From NCBI RefSeq assembly GCF_018100925.1, contig NZ_JAGJEH010000015.1, positions 62,001 to 126,000 on the forward strand: 64,000 nt of DNA, given 5' to 3'. The notes under the pieces are model-generated. The model was given only the letters and a program-made list of their open reading frames with translations, searched no databases and was not told the origin of the DNA. Below are positions 25,633-34,690 of this stretch, piece by piece. Origin of the DNA: Pseudoalteromonas luteoviolacea (lineage in GTDB: Bacteria; Pseudomonadota; Gammaproteobacteria; Enterobacterales; Alteromonadaceae). A program made the translations under genes and the position numbers. Each line of letters opens with the position of its first letter. Positions within the stretch are counted from its first letter, which is position 1.

Positions 25633-26457
25633 ATGAAAGAGTTTCAGTTTACAGACACTGATTTTCAGAAAGTCTCTGAAAAGGTATATAGCGCATGTGG
25701 CATTGTGCTCGGGCCACATAAACGAGAGATGGTGTATTCGCGTCTTGCTAGACGGATAAGAGCAAATGGGCTGAAAAATTTTGAGGACTATTTAACATTC
25801 TTAGACAACAGTAGTGATCAAGAGTTTAGCCACTTTATTAATGCAATTACGACGAATTTAACCTCGTTTTTTCGAGAATCGCATCATTTTGAATACTTAA
25901 AAAGCGACTTAATTCCACGTATTAAGCAGGATAATAGATTGTCTAAAAGAGCACGTTTTTGGTCTGCTGGATGTTCGACAGGTGAGGAGCCATACAGTAT
26001 TGCAATGACTGTGAAAGATGAGTTTCCAAGTGACTGGGACGTGAAGGTCTTAGCGACTGATTTGGACTCCAATGTTCTCTCAAAAGCGGCGGAAGGCATT
26101 TATAGCAGCCAGTCAGTGACGGGCTTAGATGAAAATCACTTGAGAAAGTGGTTTTTGAAAAGCAGTGATGGTAGTCAATACCGTGTTAAAGAACAATTGA
26201 AGAGTCTCATTTATTTTAAGCGTCTGAACTTGCTCGAACCTTGGCCAATGAAAGGCCCGTTTGATTTGATATTTTGTCGAAATGTGTTGATTTATTTTGA
26301 TAAAGAGACAAAAGACAGTCTATTTGATGGATACCATCGCATGTTAGAGCCGTCACATGGACATTTATTTATAGGCCACTCAGAAACAATGAGTAAAGAG
26401 CGCAGAGACTTTAAAAATTTGGGCAAAACTATGTATAAGAGGGTGGATGTAACATGA
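25633..26457 (+). CDS. cheR: Chemotaxis methyltransferase CheR
   Basis: CheR methylates receptor glutamates using S-adenosylmethionine. The 274-residue protein has the N-terminal helical domain and INAITTNLTSFFRESHHFEY with the conserved T-N-L-T-x-F-F-R-E motif. The SAM-binding FWSAGCSTGEEPYSIAM and the family motif FDLIFCRNVLIYFD are also present. It ends with an ATGA overlap into cheD. The partner receptor may be the upstream MCP, whose EWEEF tail could tether it. Confidence 0.96.
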   Translation: MKEFQFTDTDFQKVSEKVYSACGIVLGPHKREMVYSRLARRIRANGLKNFEDYLTFLDNSSDQEFSHFINAITTNLTSFFRESHHFEYLKSDLIPRIKQDNRLSKRARFWSAGCSTGEEPYSIAMTVKDEFPSDWDVKVLATDLDSNVLSKAAEGIYSSQSVTGLDENHLRKWFLKSSDGSQYRVKEQLKSLIYFKRLNLLEPWPMKGPFDLIFCRNVLIYFDKETKDSLFDGYHRMLEPSHGHLFIGHSETMSKERRDFKNLGKTMYKRVDVT

Positions 26458-27077
26458 GCCACTTTAGGCCTGTAATAAATGGCTTTGAACATGTAAAACG
26501 GTTTTGGGATGCGGGGCGAAGTAAGGTTGTAGCTAAGGTCTTACCGGGCGAATTTTACGTGTCGAAAAATGATGAGTTAATCTCGACGGTATTGGGGTCT
26601 TGTATTGCAGCCTGTGTGTACGACGAAAAGCTGGGGATCGGTGGCATGAATCACTTTATGTTGCCGGGTGCTCAGAAGATGACAAATGTGACGAATGTTC
26701 ATTCAGATGACTTTAATTGCCGCTACGGAAACTGGGCGATGGAGTTTTTGATAAACGAAGTTTTAAAAAATGGTGCCAGTCGTAACAACCTCAAAGTAAA
26801 GCTATTTGGTGGTGGAAAAATAATTAGTGCGATGACAGATATCGGAGTGGGCAACATCCGTTTTGCAAGAGCTTATGTTGAAGAAGAGCACTTAGAATTG
26901 GTATCACATGATGTGGGGGGGCCTTGGCCCAGAAAGGTGGTATTTCATCCTCAGTCGGGTTCTGCGAAGGTAAAAAAACTGCGGCAGGTACACAATGACA
27001 CGATTGAAAAACGTGAGGTTAAATACTTACATGATATCGAGGCGCAAGATGCACAAACCGATATCGAGTTATTTTAG
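26454..27077 (+). CDS. cheD: Chemoreceptor glutamine deamidase CheD
   Basis: CheD deamidates receptor glutamines to glutamates so that CheR can methylate them. The 207-residue protein has the catalytic Cys50 in STVLGSCIAACVYD and His67 in GIGGMNHFMLPG, with the third residue expected in the following sheet region. KLFGGGKI and NIRFARAYVEEE are further family features. The start overlaps cheR; cheB follows after 11 bases. Confidence 0.95.
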   Translation: MSHFRPVINGFEHVKRFWDAGRSKVVAKVLPGEFYVSKNDELISTVLGSCIAACVYDEKLGIGGMNHFMLPGAQKMTNVTNVHSDDFNCRYGNWAMEFLINEVLKNGASRNNLKVKLFGGGKIISAMTDIGVGNIRFARAYVEEEHLELVSHDVGGPWPRKVVFHPQSGSAKVKKLRQVHNDTIEKREVKYLHDIEAQDAQTDIELF

Positions 27078-27088
27078 AGTAATTAGCA

Positions 27089-28120
27089 ATGATAAAGGTT
27101 TTGATAGTAGACGACTCACCTTTGCTTAGGGCTGTTTTGAAAGCGGTATTAGAGGAAGCAGGAGATATTGAGGTTGTGGGGGCAGCTAAAGATCCCTATG
27201 AAGCGAGAGATATGATTAAGGCGCTACAGCCTGATGTGCTTACCCTTGATATTGAGATGCCAAAAATGAACGGGTTAAGTTTTTTAAAGAACTTAATGAG
27301 GTTGCGACCAATGCCCGTCGTTATGTTATCAACGTTGACCCAAAAAGGGTCGCCAGAGACCCTTGAAGCGTTAGAAGCGGGGGCTGTCGACTTTATTGCC
27401 AAACCTATGTCTAATGTCGCGGAGCAATTGGAAGCATATGCAGATGTACTGTACCAAAAAATTCGCACGGCAAGTCGAGCGAGAGTAAGGGCCTTTAAAC
27501 CTGACAAGCAGCAAAACGCAGCGCAAGCGATGCCCAGTGATGCACGTTTTCAAAGTTTGAGTGTTTTGGCAATAGGCGCTTCAACTGGCGGAACTGAAGC
27601 GCTGAGAGAGGTACTAACCAAGTTACCGTCAAATAGCCCTCCTGTTGTGATTACACAGCATATTCCACCTGTTTTTAGTACTTCATTTGCGCAACGTATG
27701 GATAGGTGCTGCACCGTGAATGTGAAAGAAGCAGAAGAAGGAGATGAGCTCGGTGCGGGCAAGGTATTTATTGCCCCGGGAGATAAACACCTACTGGTCG
27801 TACAAAAAGGGTCTAAATTGGTGTGTCAGCTGAGCGATAGCGATAAGGTCAATCGTCATAAACCTGCTGTAGATGTATTATTTGACTCCTTACTACCAGT
27901 CGCGAGTTATGTGCATGCAGCGTTGCTAACTGGGATGGGGTCTGACGGCGCACAGGGGCTACTGAGATTAAAAGAGGCTGGGGCAAACACATTTGCTCAA
28001 GACGAAGCCTCATGTGTTGTGTGGGGAATGCCTCGCGCAGCGGTTGAACTCAATGCCGCAAATAAAGTGGTGTCTTTAGATGCAATGGCCAAGGCTCTAT
28101 TACACTCCGCGAGTCGCTAA
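27089..28120 (+). CDS. cheB: Chemotaxis protein-glutamate methylesterase CheB
   Basis: CheB removes receptor methyl groups when its receiver is phosphorylated by CheA, which gives adaptation. The 343-residue protein has an N-terminal receiver (IVDDSPLLRAVL, phospho-Asp54 in LTLDIEMPKMNG) and a C-terminal esterase. The esterase has the nucleophile serine in AIGASTGGTEAL, the histidine in VITQHIPPVFSTSFA and the aspartate region LTGMGSDGAQGL. It ends the operon, three bases before the convergent deacetylase gene. Confidence 0.96.
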   Translation: MIKVLIVDDSPLLRAVLKAVLEEAGDIEVVGAAKDPYEARDMIKALQPDVLTLDIEMPKMNGLSFLKNLMRLRPMPVVMLSTLTQKGSPETLEALEAGAVDFIAKPMSNVAEQLEAYADVLYQKIRTASRARVRAFKPDKQQNAAQAMPSDARFQSLSVLAIGASTGGTEALREVLTKLPSNSPPVVITQHIPPVFSTSFAQRMDRCCTVNVKEAEEGDELGAGKVFIAPGDKHLLVVQKGSKLVCQLSDSDKVNRHKPAVDVLFDSLLPVASYVHAALLTGMGSDGAQGLLRLKEAGANTFAQDEASCVVWGMPRAAVELNAANKVVSLDAMAKALLHSASR

Positions 28121-28123
28121 AGA

Positions 28124-29149
28124 TTAGTTTATCTGTATTACCCAAGGCTGTGAAAACCAGTGAAAGCGGCCTTTATGTGTTTTTGAAGGCGCTGTGCAAT
28201 TGTATCTAGAACGACCTTTCGGTAAACGCTCTGGACTAGTTACAGCCACTTGGTTTTCTGAGTGCCAGTTTAATTCTGCGCGGCCAACTCCTGATACGAA
28301 ACAAGCCAATTGATGTTTACTAAAGTCCATATTTTTGAATGTTATTGTAACTGAAGGACGGCGCTCTTTGGTCACTGAATTGTTATAGGCTAATTGGTCA
28401 ATCTCGAATGGGAGAGAATCAATTTTAACTTTCAGCGTTTTTAAATTACTGTAAATGCCAGAGGCTGGAAAACGAGGAATTCGCGTAAAATCAGTTGTTG
28501 GACCAACTGCACCTGAATGCTGGCCAATACCTATTAAGCCAAGTTGTTGCACAAGTGATTGCAGTGCTGAGTCAAACTCGCCATAGGGGTACGCAATGTA
28601 GGGGTAATTGTGCCCGATTTCAGCATTAATACGTTGTTGTGACCAAGTTAAATCATGACTTATGCGCTTGGTCCATTGCTCCTCAGATTCACCAGGTTGA
28701 CGTAAATGCAAATAGTCGTGTTGGGCGCTGTGATTTGCTATCAGTGCGCCGCGTTTTGACAGAGTTCTTAATTCATCCCATGTCATGACATAACTTTTGC
28801 CTTCATCAATCAATTTAGGGTTGACGAAAATCGTGTAGGGAAAGTTAAATTTTTCGAGAAGCGGGGCAGCCGCTTCTATATTGTTGTCATATCCATCGTC
28901 AAAAGTAATTGCAACGGTACCTAGCGGGAGTTGCTTCCCCTGTTTAAGATGATTGAGGAATTCATCTAGCGCAATGACGTTATAATTGCCCTTTTTTAAA
29001 TGCTCTAAATGAGATTTAAAGGTATCCTCACTGACGCTGGTAACAGGCGGCAGTTTCTCACTGACATGATGATATTGTAAGATAGTCGCACTGTGCGCTT
29101 GCACACTTGCTAAACCAACAAATAGAACTAAATTATGAAGCTTTTTCAT
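28124..29149 (-). CDS. Secreted polysaccharide deacetylase family protein
   Basis: A NodB-type (CE4) hydrolase that removes acetyl or related groups from a polysaccharide. The start I prefer, 29149, gives a signal peptide (MKKLHNLVLFVGLASVQAHS); an in-frame start at 29170 would spoil it. The catalytic core has YHHVSE, the metal Asp motif AITFDDGYDNN, the metal His pair in IANHSAQHDYLH, and YPYGEFD. A beta-rich domain of about 100 residues follows, ending with WFSQPWVIQIN. The overall build recalls the N-terminal part of PgaB-like enzymes. The first 15 bases overlap the start of the divergent dinF gene. Confidence 0.88.
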   Translation of the reverse strand: MKKLHNLVLFVGLASVQAHSATILQYHHVSEKLPPVTSVSEDTFKSHLEHLKKGNYNVIALDEFLNHLKQGKQLPLGTVAITFDDGYDNNIEAAAPLLEKFNFPYTIFVNPKLIDEGKSYVMTWDELRTLSKRGALIANHSAQHDYLHLRQPGESEEQWTKRISHDLTWSQQRINAEIGHNYPYIAYPYGEFDSALQSLVQQLGLIGIGQHSGAVGPTTDFTRIPRFPASGIYSNLKTLKVKIDSLPFEIDQLAYNNSVTKERRPSVTITFKNMDFSKHQLACFVSGVGRAELNWHSENQVAVTSPERLPKGRSRYNCTAPSKTHKGRFHWFSQPWVIQIN

Positions 29150-30466
29150 TACCTGCGTACACCTTATCATATTCCACTACTTACTCTCGCAGCGCCGATG
29201 ATTTTATCAAATATTTCGGTACCACTGTTAGGATTAGTTGATACTGCTGTGATTGGCCATTTAAGTCATGCTCACTACTTGGCGGGCATCGCGCTTGGCT
29301 CGGGCAGTATTGCGTTGTTATTTTGGCTTGCCAGCTTTTTGCGTATGAGTACAACAGGGGAAATAGCACAAGCTTATGGCGAGAAAAATCAAGCTCGTTC
29401 ATACCAATCTTTGTTGGCAAGTATGGCTATCGCACTGCTATTTGCTCTGTCGCTCATTGGATTATCGCCATTTTTACTTGAGGTGATTGAGCGGTTAGCC
29501 AACCCTAGCAGCGATGTTATGGAACAAGCCTCGCTCTATTTTTCGATCCGTATATACAGTGCGCCTGCGGCAATGATGAATTTGGTCTTGCTGGGTTTTA
29601 TGTTGGGTTTGCAGTATGGCAAGGGGCCTTTCTATATTGTGCTGTTTACTAACCTTGTCAACATTGTTTTGGATTTATTGTTTGTTATTGGTTTTGAATG
29701 GGGAGTAGCAGGTGCTGCATGGGCGTCTGTTATCGCAGACTATAGCGCATTGGTGCTTGCTGTGTGGTTAACCAGCTCGCTACTGAAAAAGAAAGGATGG
29801 GTATTTTTGTGGTTAAGACCGAGCCGCCAACATCTTATTCATTTATTGACGCTGAATAAAGATATCTTTATTCGTTCATTGGTATTGCAATTGTGTTTTA
29901 GCTTTATGACATTTTATGGTGCGCGTTTAGGCGATAATACGCTTGCTGCAAACGCGGTATTGCTTAACTTTCTAATGCTGGTGAGCTTTGCAATGGATGG
30001 CATTGCATATGCGGTTGAGGCAAAAGTCGGGCAGGCTAAAGGTGAAAAAGATGCCGAAAAATTAAAAGCATGGGTTGCTGTGAGCACATTGTGGGGGAGT
30101 GTTTTTGCAGTACTTTATTGTCTTGTGTTTGCTGTTTTTGGACCAGCGATCATTGGCATGCTAACCAGTATTCCAAGTGTTGTAGAGACGGCATTAGTTT
30201 ACTTACCTTGGCTTGTAGTATTACCTTTAATCGCGATGAGCTGCTTTTTATTCGATGGTGTGTTTGTTGGATTAACAAGGGCAAGAGAAATGCGTAACAG
30301 CATGATATTTTCTGCTTCGCTTGGCTTTTTCTTGCCCGTTTATTTGCTGCTGGATCATGGCAATCATGCGCTATGGTTTGCGATGACGTGCTTCATGGCT
30401 CTGCGAGGAATTACTTTGATTTACCGTTATCGAAAGCTTGACGTGCAGAACGCCTTGCTGAAATAA
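29135..30466 (+). CDS. dinF: MATE family efflux transporter, DinF type
   Basis: A 443-residue, twelve-span cation-coupled multidrug exporter of the DinF subgroup. The N-terminus, LLTLAAPMILSNISVPLLGL followed by VDTAVIGHLSHAHYLAGIALG, and FLRMSTTGEIAQAYGEKN match E. coli DinF closely in layout. The central DGIAYAVEAKVGQAKG motif is also diagnostic. No LexA-type operator was noticed upstream. The ATG at 29135 has no clear ribosome site and overlaps the divergent deacetylase start. The 3' end overlaps the small gene at 30411 by 56 bases. Confidence 0.92.
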   Translation: MKLFHYLRTPYHIPLLTLAAPMILSNISVPLLGLVDTAVIGHLSHAHYLAGIALGSGSIALLFWLASFLRMSTTGEIAQAYGEKNQARSYQSLLASMAIALLFALSLIGLSPFLLEVIERLANPSSDVMEQASLYFSIRIYSAPAAMMNLVLLGFMLGLQYGKGPFYIVLFTNLVNIVLDLLFVIGFEWGVAGAAWASVIADYSALVLAVWLTSSLLKKKGWVFLWLRPSRQHLIHLLTLNKDIFIRSLVLQLCFSFMTFYGARLGDNTLAANAVLLNFLMLVSFAMDGIAYAVEAKVGQAKGEKDAEKLKAWVAVSTLWGSVFAVLYCLVFAVFGPAIIGMLTSIPSVVETALVYLPWLVVLPLIAMSCFLFDGVFVGLTRAREMRNSMIFSASLGFFLPVYLLLDHGNHALWFAMTCFMALRGITLIYRYRKLDVQNALLK

Positions 30467-30686
30467 CTTGTGAAAAGCGGTTTGCAAAAATCCCTAAATA
30501 GCCATACCCAGCGATCCCTAATGCTGGAAATAAAACGGCAAGCCCAGCATAGCGCCAACTTGGGTCATGGTAATAGCTCAATGCGAACAATCCCATTGCG
30601 AGCACAAATATACCAATACCAGTAAAAAAGAACTTGAGACTGCGCTTGGGGTTGGACCCCAAGCGGTAGATAAACTGCGTTAACAT
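30411..30686 (-). CDS. Small two-span membrane protein, unknown function
   Basis: With the ATG at 30686 this is a 91-residue protein that begins MLTQFIYRLGSNPKRSLKFF. A GTG at 30719 would add 11 residues inside nfuA. Two hydrophobic segments (about residues 21-36 and 45-64) are followed by a basic tail (ISARRSARQAFDNGKSK). I do not recognise a named family. The start lies 11 bases after the nfuA stop, so it is probably cotranscribed with nfuA. Its end overlaps dinF on the other strand. A 9-base inverted repeat in its 5' part (30643-30665) looks like chance within coding sequence. Confidence 0.65.
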   Translation of the reverse strand: MLTQFIYRLGSNPKRSLKFFFTGIGIFVLAMGLFALSYYHDPSWRYAGLAVLFPALGIAGYGYLGIFANRFSQVISARRSARQAFDNGKSK

Positions 30687-30696
30687 ACTGAATAGG

Positions 30697-31272
30697 TTAG
30701 TAGTATGAGTGGTCGCCACGTGCGTGCTCTGTTATATCGCGCACACCTGTGATTTCGTCAAACTTTGCAACCATTTCTTTTTCAATGCCCTCTTTTAAAG
30801 TGACATCGATCATTGAGCAACCGTTACAACCGCCACCAAATTGCAATACGGCGATGCCTTCAGCTGTGATCTCTACGAGGCTCACTTGACCGCCGTGATT
30901 GGCAAGCTGTGGATTAACATCAGTGACTAACATGTGTTCAACGCGCTCAGCCAAGCTTGCGTCATCTTTCAGCTTTTTCGCTTTAGCATTTGGTGCTTTT
31001 AATGTGAGTTGACTGCCCATTTTGTCGGTAACAAAATCGATTTCTGCTTCTTCTAGAAAAGGCGCACTTTCTTCATCGACGATGGCGTCAAATCCGTTGA
31101 AGTTAAAGCGTATATCGCTTTGCTCAACAGCATCTGCTGGACAGTAAGATACACCACATTCAGCTTGTGCTGTTCCTGGGTTTACAACAAATACGCGGAT
31201 ACTCGTGCCATCAGCTTGATCGCTGAGCAGTTTGGCAAAATGTGTTTGGGCTGATTCTGAAATTGTGATCAT
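30697..31272 (-). CDS. nfuA: Fe-S biogenesis protein NfuA
   Basis: NfuA carries a [4Fe-4S] cluster to target proteins and helps under oxidative stress or iron shortage. The 191-residue protein has a degenerate A-type domain (residues 1-95; MITISESAQTHFAKLLSDQ, with NPGTAQAECGVSYCPADA) and a C-terminal Nfu domain. The Nfu domain has the cluster cysteines in FGGGCNGCSMIDVTLKEG (CxxC). Length and ending (RGDHSYY) are normal for the gammaproteobacterial form. Confidence 0.96.
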   Translation of the reverse strand: MITISESAQTHFAKLLSDQADGTSIRVFVVNPGTAQAECGVSYCPADAVEQSDIRFNFNGFDAIVDEESAPFLEEAEIDFVTDKMGSQLTLKAPNAKAKKLKDDASLAERVEHMLVTDVNPQLANHGGQVSLVEITAEGIAVLQFGGGCNGCSMIDVTLKEGIEKEMVAKFDEITGVRDITEHARGDHSYY

Positions 31273-31416
31273 AATCTGGCTATACTTGACTAATTTACTC
31301 GGTTACTCCCTATGATACTCCCCTCGTCCGGTTGTAGCTAGTGTTGGACGTAAAAATTTGCGGTGAATTGGATCAACTTGTTAGCTTACTAGTGAGCGAT
31401 TTAAGATGGAATTAGT

Positions 31417-33951
31417 ATGAGAATATTTTTGTTACTGCTGGTTTTTTTTGTATTTGCAAGCCATGCGAAGCCGATCACCTATTATTTTTCTCCCGATATA
31501 AAATTTGACCAAAGTATTACTAAACCTAATGAAGTTTTGGGTTATGAAGTGGGTGAATGGCATGTACGTCATGACCAGTTAGTCCACTACCTCACTTTAC
31601 TTGCTAAGCAAAGTCCGAGGGTTAGCTTATCGACGATTGGCTACAGTCATGAGCAGCGTCCTTTATTGCAACTGGCAATCACCAGCCCTGCACAACAAGA
31701 AAAGTTAGAGTCATTGCGCGAAGCGCATCTGAACAGTTTAAAAGAGGGCGTAACATCATCTGATGCACCGAATGTAATATGGATGGGGTATAGCGTGCAT
31801 GGCAATGAGCCGTCTGGTAGTAATGCCGCGATGCTGGTGGCCTACTATTTGGCAGCCGGACAGGGAGAGGAAGTTGAGCATATTTTGAAAAATAATATCA
31901 TCTTGCTTGATCCTGCGATGAACCCAGATGGATTGGCACGCTTTGCCCATTGGGCGAACAGCCACAGAGGGCAAGCATTGTCGTCAGATCCTGCTCATCG
32001 GGAGCATGTTGAATCTTGGCCATCGGCGCGAACGAATCACTATTGGTTTGACTTAAACCGAGATTGGCTGTTGTTACAACACCCTGAATCTATTGCGCGA
32101 GTTACACAATTTCATCGTTGGAAGCCCACTGTACTCACCGACTTTCACGAGATGGGAACAAATAGCAGCTACTTTTTTCAGCCGGGGATCCCATCTAGAA
32201 CCCATCCACTTACGCCAAAAAAGAACCAAACACTAACACACGCCCTAGCAAAGTATCATGCTCAAACATTAGATAAAGAGCGGCAACTATATTTTACTCA
32301 AGAGAGCTTTGATGACTTTTACATAGGTAAAGGTTCAACTTACCCAGACGTAAATGGCACGATTGGAATTTTATTTGAGCAAGCGAGTAGTAGGGGCCAT
32401 TTACAAGAGTCTATTAACGGTGATTTATATTTTCATCGCACAATTAAGAATCAACTACTCACGTCATTGTCTACGTTTACTGGCGCTACAGCACATAAAG
32501 AAGCCTTAATGGCTTATCAAAGAAGTTTTTTTGCTGAAGCTGAGCGCCTAGCTAGTAAAGAAAAGTTCAAGGGGTATATTGTTGCAAAAGGAAAAGATAC
32601 ATATCGTTTTGAGCAATTTGCTGCTTTGCTTAAACGTCATCAAATCAATGCCTACCCTATAAATAAAGCCATCACGTTAGCCGACCATGAATATCAAGTT
32701 GGTGATTTATATATTCCTTTGCAGCAGCAACAATATCGTTTTATAAAGGCTGCTTTTTCTACGCAGACAGAGTTTGAAGACAACACCTTTTACGACGTGT
32801 CGGGGTGGACACTACCCTATGCATATGATTTGAATTTCACTATTGTTACGAGTAGTTGGGGGCTAAAGTATAGCCAATCTCCATGGGAGCCTGCACAGTC
32901 TAGTTTTTCCGAAGAGCAATTGTCCAATAGCTACGCTTTTGCCTTTGAGTGGCATCATTATTTAGCACCAAAACTACTCAATTTATTGTTGGCAGAAGGG
33001 TTTGAAGTTAGAGGAGCACTAAAATCTTTTACTGCGCAAACACAAACCGGGAAGCAATCTTTTTCCGCAGGTAGCATTGTGATCCCTGCTGGACTTCAAA
33101 CACTGTCCAATTGGCAGGCTAAGTTAGTTGATATCGCAAATAAAACACAGATTCAACTATTCGCAATTGACACTGGTTTAACAGCGAGTGGAATAGACTT
33201 AGGCTCAAGATTAATGGCCCCAATTAAACAACCAAAAGCTTTGTTGGTTGGCGGCGAGGGCACAAGTCAATATGAAGTTGGAGAGATATGGTATCACTTA
33301 GACAGACATGTAAGCTTAGCCCCTACAATTGTCGAACAGCATCGTCTAGGTAAAATAGACCTCTCTCGATATACACATATTATCTTGGCAGACGGCCGTT
33401 ATGATCGACTCACTAAACAGGCCAAGGCAGCAATATACTCATGGGTAAAAAGTGGTGGCATAATTTGGGGCCAAAAACGCGGCGCAAAGTGGTTAATCGA
33501 TCAGCAACTGCTGAGCGTTGAAACGGTTTCAAAAACTGAAATGAAAGCATTGTTTAAGACAGATAATTTACCTTATTCGGAACGTGATGCACTGGCGGCA
33601 AAGCAGCGTATTGCTGGCGCAATCTTTCAAGCTGAAGTAGATGTAACTCATCCATTGGCATTTGGCTATGAAGATGGCACGCTGCCGCTTTTTAAAAATA
33701 GTACTTGGGTTATGAAACATAGCAGTAAGCCCTTTAGTACCGTACTGAAATATAGCAATGCTCCTTTGCTATCGGGATATGCACATGAAAAGAATGTTGC
33801 ACAAATAGCTAATAGCAGCGCATTGGTTGCAAGGAAATATGGTAAAGGATTGGTGATTGCAATGACCGATAACCCGGTATTTCGCGGCTATTGGTACGGC
33901 ACAAGTCGACTATTAAACAACGCATTATTTTTTGCAAGCAGTGTTGAATAG
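31417..33951 (+). CDS. Secreted M14 family zinc carboxypeptidase
   Basis: An 844-residue exported peptidase with signal peptide (about residues 1-17, FVFASHAKP). The M14 zinc site is in GYSVHGNEPSGSNAAML (His-Gly-Asn-Glu). The substrate-binding region NRDWLLLQHPES, the strand TDFHEMGTNSSYFF and a likely catalytic Glu in ILFEQASSRG follow. The long second half includes a domain like a class I glutamine amidotransferase fold (ILADGRYDRLTKQAKAAIYS, then WVKSGGIIWG), seen in related large M14 proteins. It likely digests peptides outside the cell for nutrition and could use the type II system. It stands alone and ends five bases before comF. Confidence 0.88.
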   Translation: MRIFLLLLVFFVFASHAKPITYYFSPDIKFDQSITKPNEVLGYEVGEWHVRHDQLVHYLTLLAKQSPRVSLSTIGYSHEQRPLLQLAITSPAQQEKLESLREAHLNSLKEGVTSSDAPNVIWMGYSVHGNEPSGSNAAMLVAYYLAAGQGEEVEHILKNNIILLDPAMNPDGLARFAHWANSHRGQALSSDPAHREHVESWPSARTNHYWFDLNRDWLLLQHPESIARVTQFHRWKPTVLTDFHEMGTNSSYFFQPGIPSRTHPLTPKKNQTLTHALAKYHAQTLDKERQLYFTQESFDDFYIGKGSTYPDVNGTIGILFEQASSRGHLQESINGDLYFHRTIKNQLLTSLSTFTGATAHKEALMAYQRSFFAEAERLASKEKFKGYIVAKGKDTYRFEQFAALLKRHQINAYPINKAITLADHEYQVGDLYIPLQQQQYRFIKAAFSTQTEFEDNTFYDVSGWTLPYAYDLNFTIVTSSWGLKYSQSPWEPAQSSFSEEQLSNSYAFAFEWHHYLAPKLLNLLLAEGFEVRGALKSFTAQTQTGKQSFSAGSIVIPAGLQTLSNWQAKLVDIANKTQIQLFAIDTGLTASGIDLGSRLMAPIKQPKALLVGGEGTSQYEVGEIWYHLDRHVSLAPTIVEQHRLGKIDLSRYTHIILADGRYDRLTKQAKAAIYSWVKSGGIIWGQKRGAKWLIDQQLLSVETVSKTEMKALFKTDNLPYSERDALAAKQRIAGAIFQAEVDVTHPLAFGYEDGTLPLFKNSTWVMKHSSKPFSTVLKYSNAPLLSGYAHEKNVAQIANSSALVARKYGKGLVIAMTDNPVFRGYWYGTSRLLNNALFFASSVE

Positions 33952-33955
33952 GCTT

Positions 33956-34633
33956 TCATAACTCAGTGATGCAGGTAGCGCATGCCCAGACGGATTGTGC
34001 GCCTGCTGACTTGCATAACGAGGCTATGGCATTGACTGTGGCACCGCTGGTGATCACATCATCAATGATTAAAATCCGCTTGTACTCTAACGTCTGTTTT
34101 AGATAAAACGCATGTTTGGCATTATTTTGTCGCGCACGTTTAGAGAGCGACACATGCGATGGCCTACTTTTTTTGCCAATGGTACTGAGGATATTAACAT
34201 TGCACTGTTTTAGCATTGGTGCCCACATTTGATAAACTTGATTGTAGCCACGATAGATTAACCGGCTACTAGGTAAGGGGACGAGAATAACTCCATCAGC
34301 ACAGATAAGGTTTTGCAAATTGAGCCTGCGCCACTGCGCGTCGATAATTTGTCTGAGTACCATAGTCGCTTGGCGACTGTGCTGGTATTTAACTTGTTTT
34401 ACCCAAGTTGCAAGCTGTCCATGATACCAACCACAGGCGCTCAAACCGTCACAGTCTGGTAAATTAAACATGCGGTTTATATCGGGGCGCACCAGCAAGT
34501 TTTGATCAGCTTGGTCAAACAAAGGGAGTGCTTGATAACAGCTAGTGCATAAGCCGGGGTTTTCTATATAGCGTTGGCAAGATGCGCATTTTGCAGGGAA
34601 AAAGCTTTTTGTTAAAGCCTGTAGTAGTGACAT
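33956..34633 (-). CDS. ComF family phosphoribosyltransferase-like protein
   Basis: ComF-type proteins aid DNA uptake or use of external DNA; they combine a zinc-binding N-terminus with a phosphoribosyltransferase fold. Here the N-terminus has CASCQRYIENPGLCTSCYQ (four Cys). The PRTase part has the PLPSSRLIYRGYNQ segment and the PRPP motif ILIIDDVITSGATVNAIA. I chose the ATG at 34633 because AAGGA lies 9 bases before it. Longer in-frame starts up to 34696 would run into the divergent bioH start. The length is 225 residues. Confidence 0.9.
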   Translation of the reverse strand: MSLLQALTKSFFPAKCASCQRYIENPGLCTSCYQALPLFDQADQNLLVRPDINRMFNLPDCDGLSACGWYHGQLATWVKQVKYQHSRQATMVLRQIIDAQWRRLNLQNLICADGVILVPLPSSRLIYRGYNQVYQMWAPMLKQCNVNILSTIGKKSRPSHVSLSKRARQNNAKHAFYLKQTLEYKRILIIDDVITSGATVNAIASLCKSAGAQSVWACATCITEL

Positions 34634-34690
34634 TGCATTCATTCCTTGAAACGATATCATAGCGGTAATTTTGGCTCGAGGCGTATTAAA

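Noticed and set aside
30643..30665. CGCTTGGGG/CCCCAAGCG inverted repeat just after nfuA, as a possible attenuator
   Set aside because: It lies inside the coding region of the small membrane protein gene, no T run follows on either strand, and the codons read normally through it.
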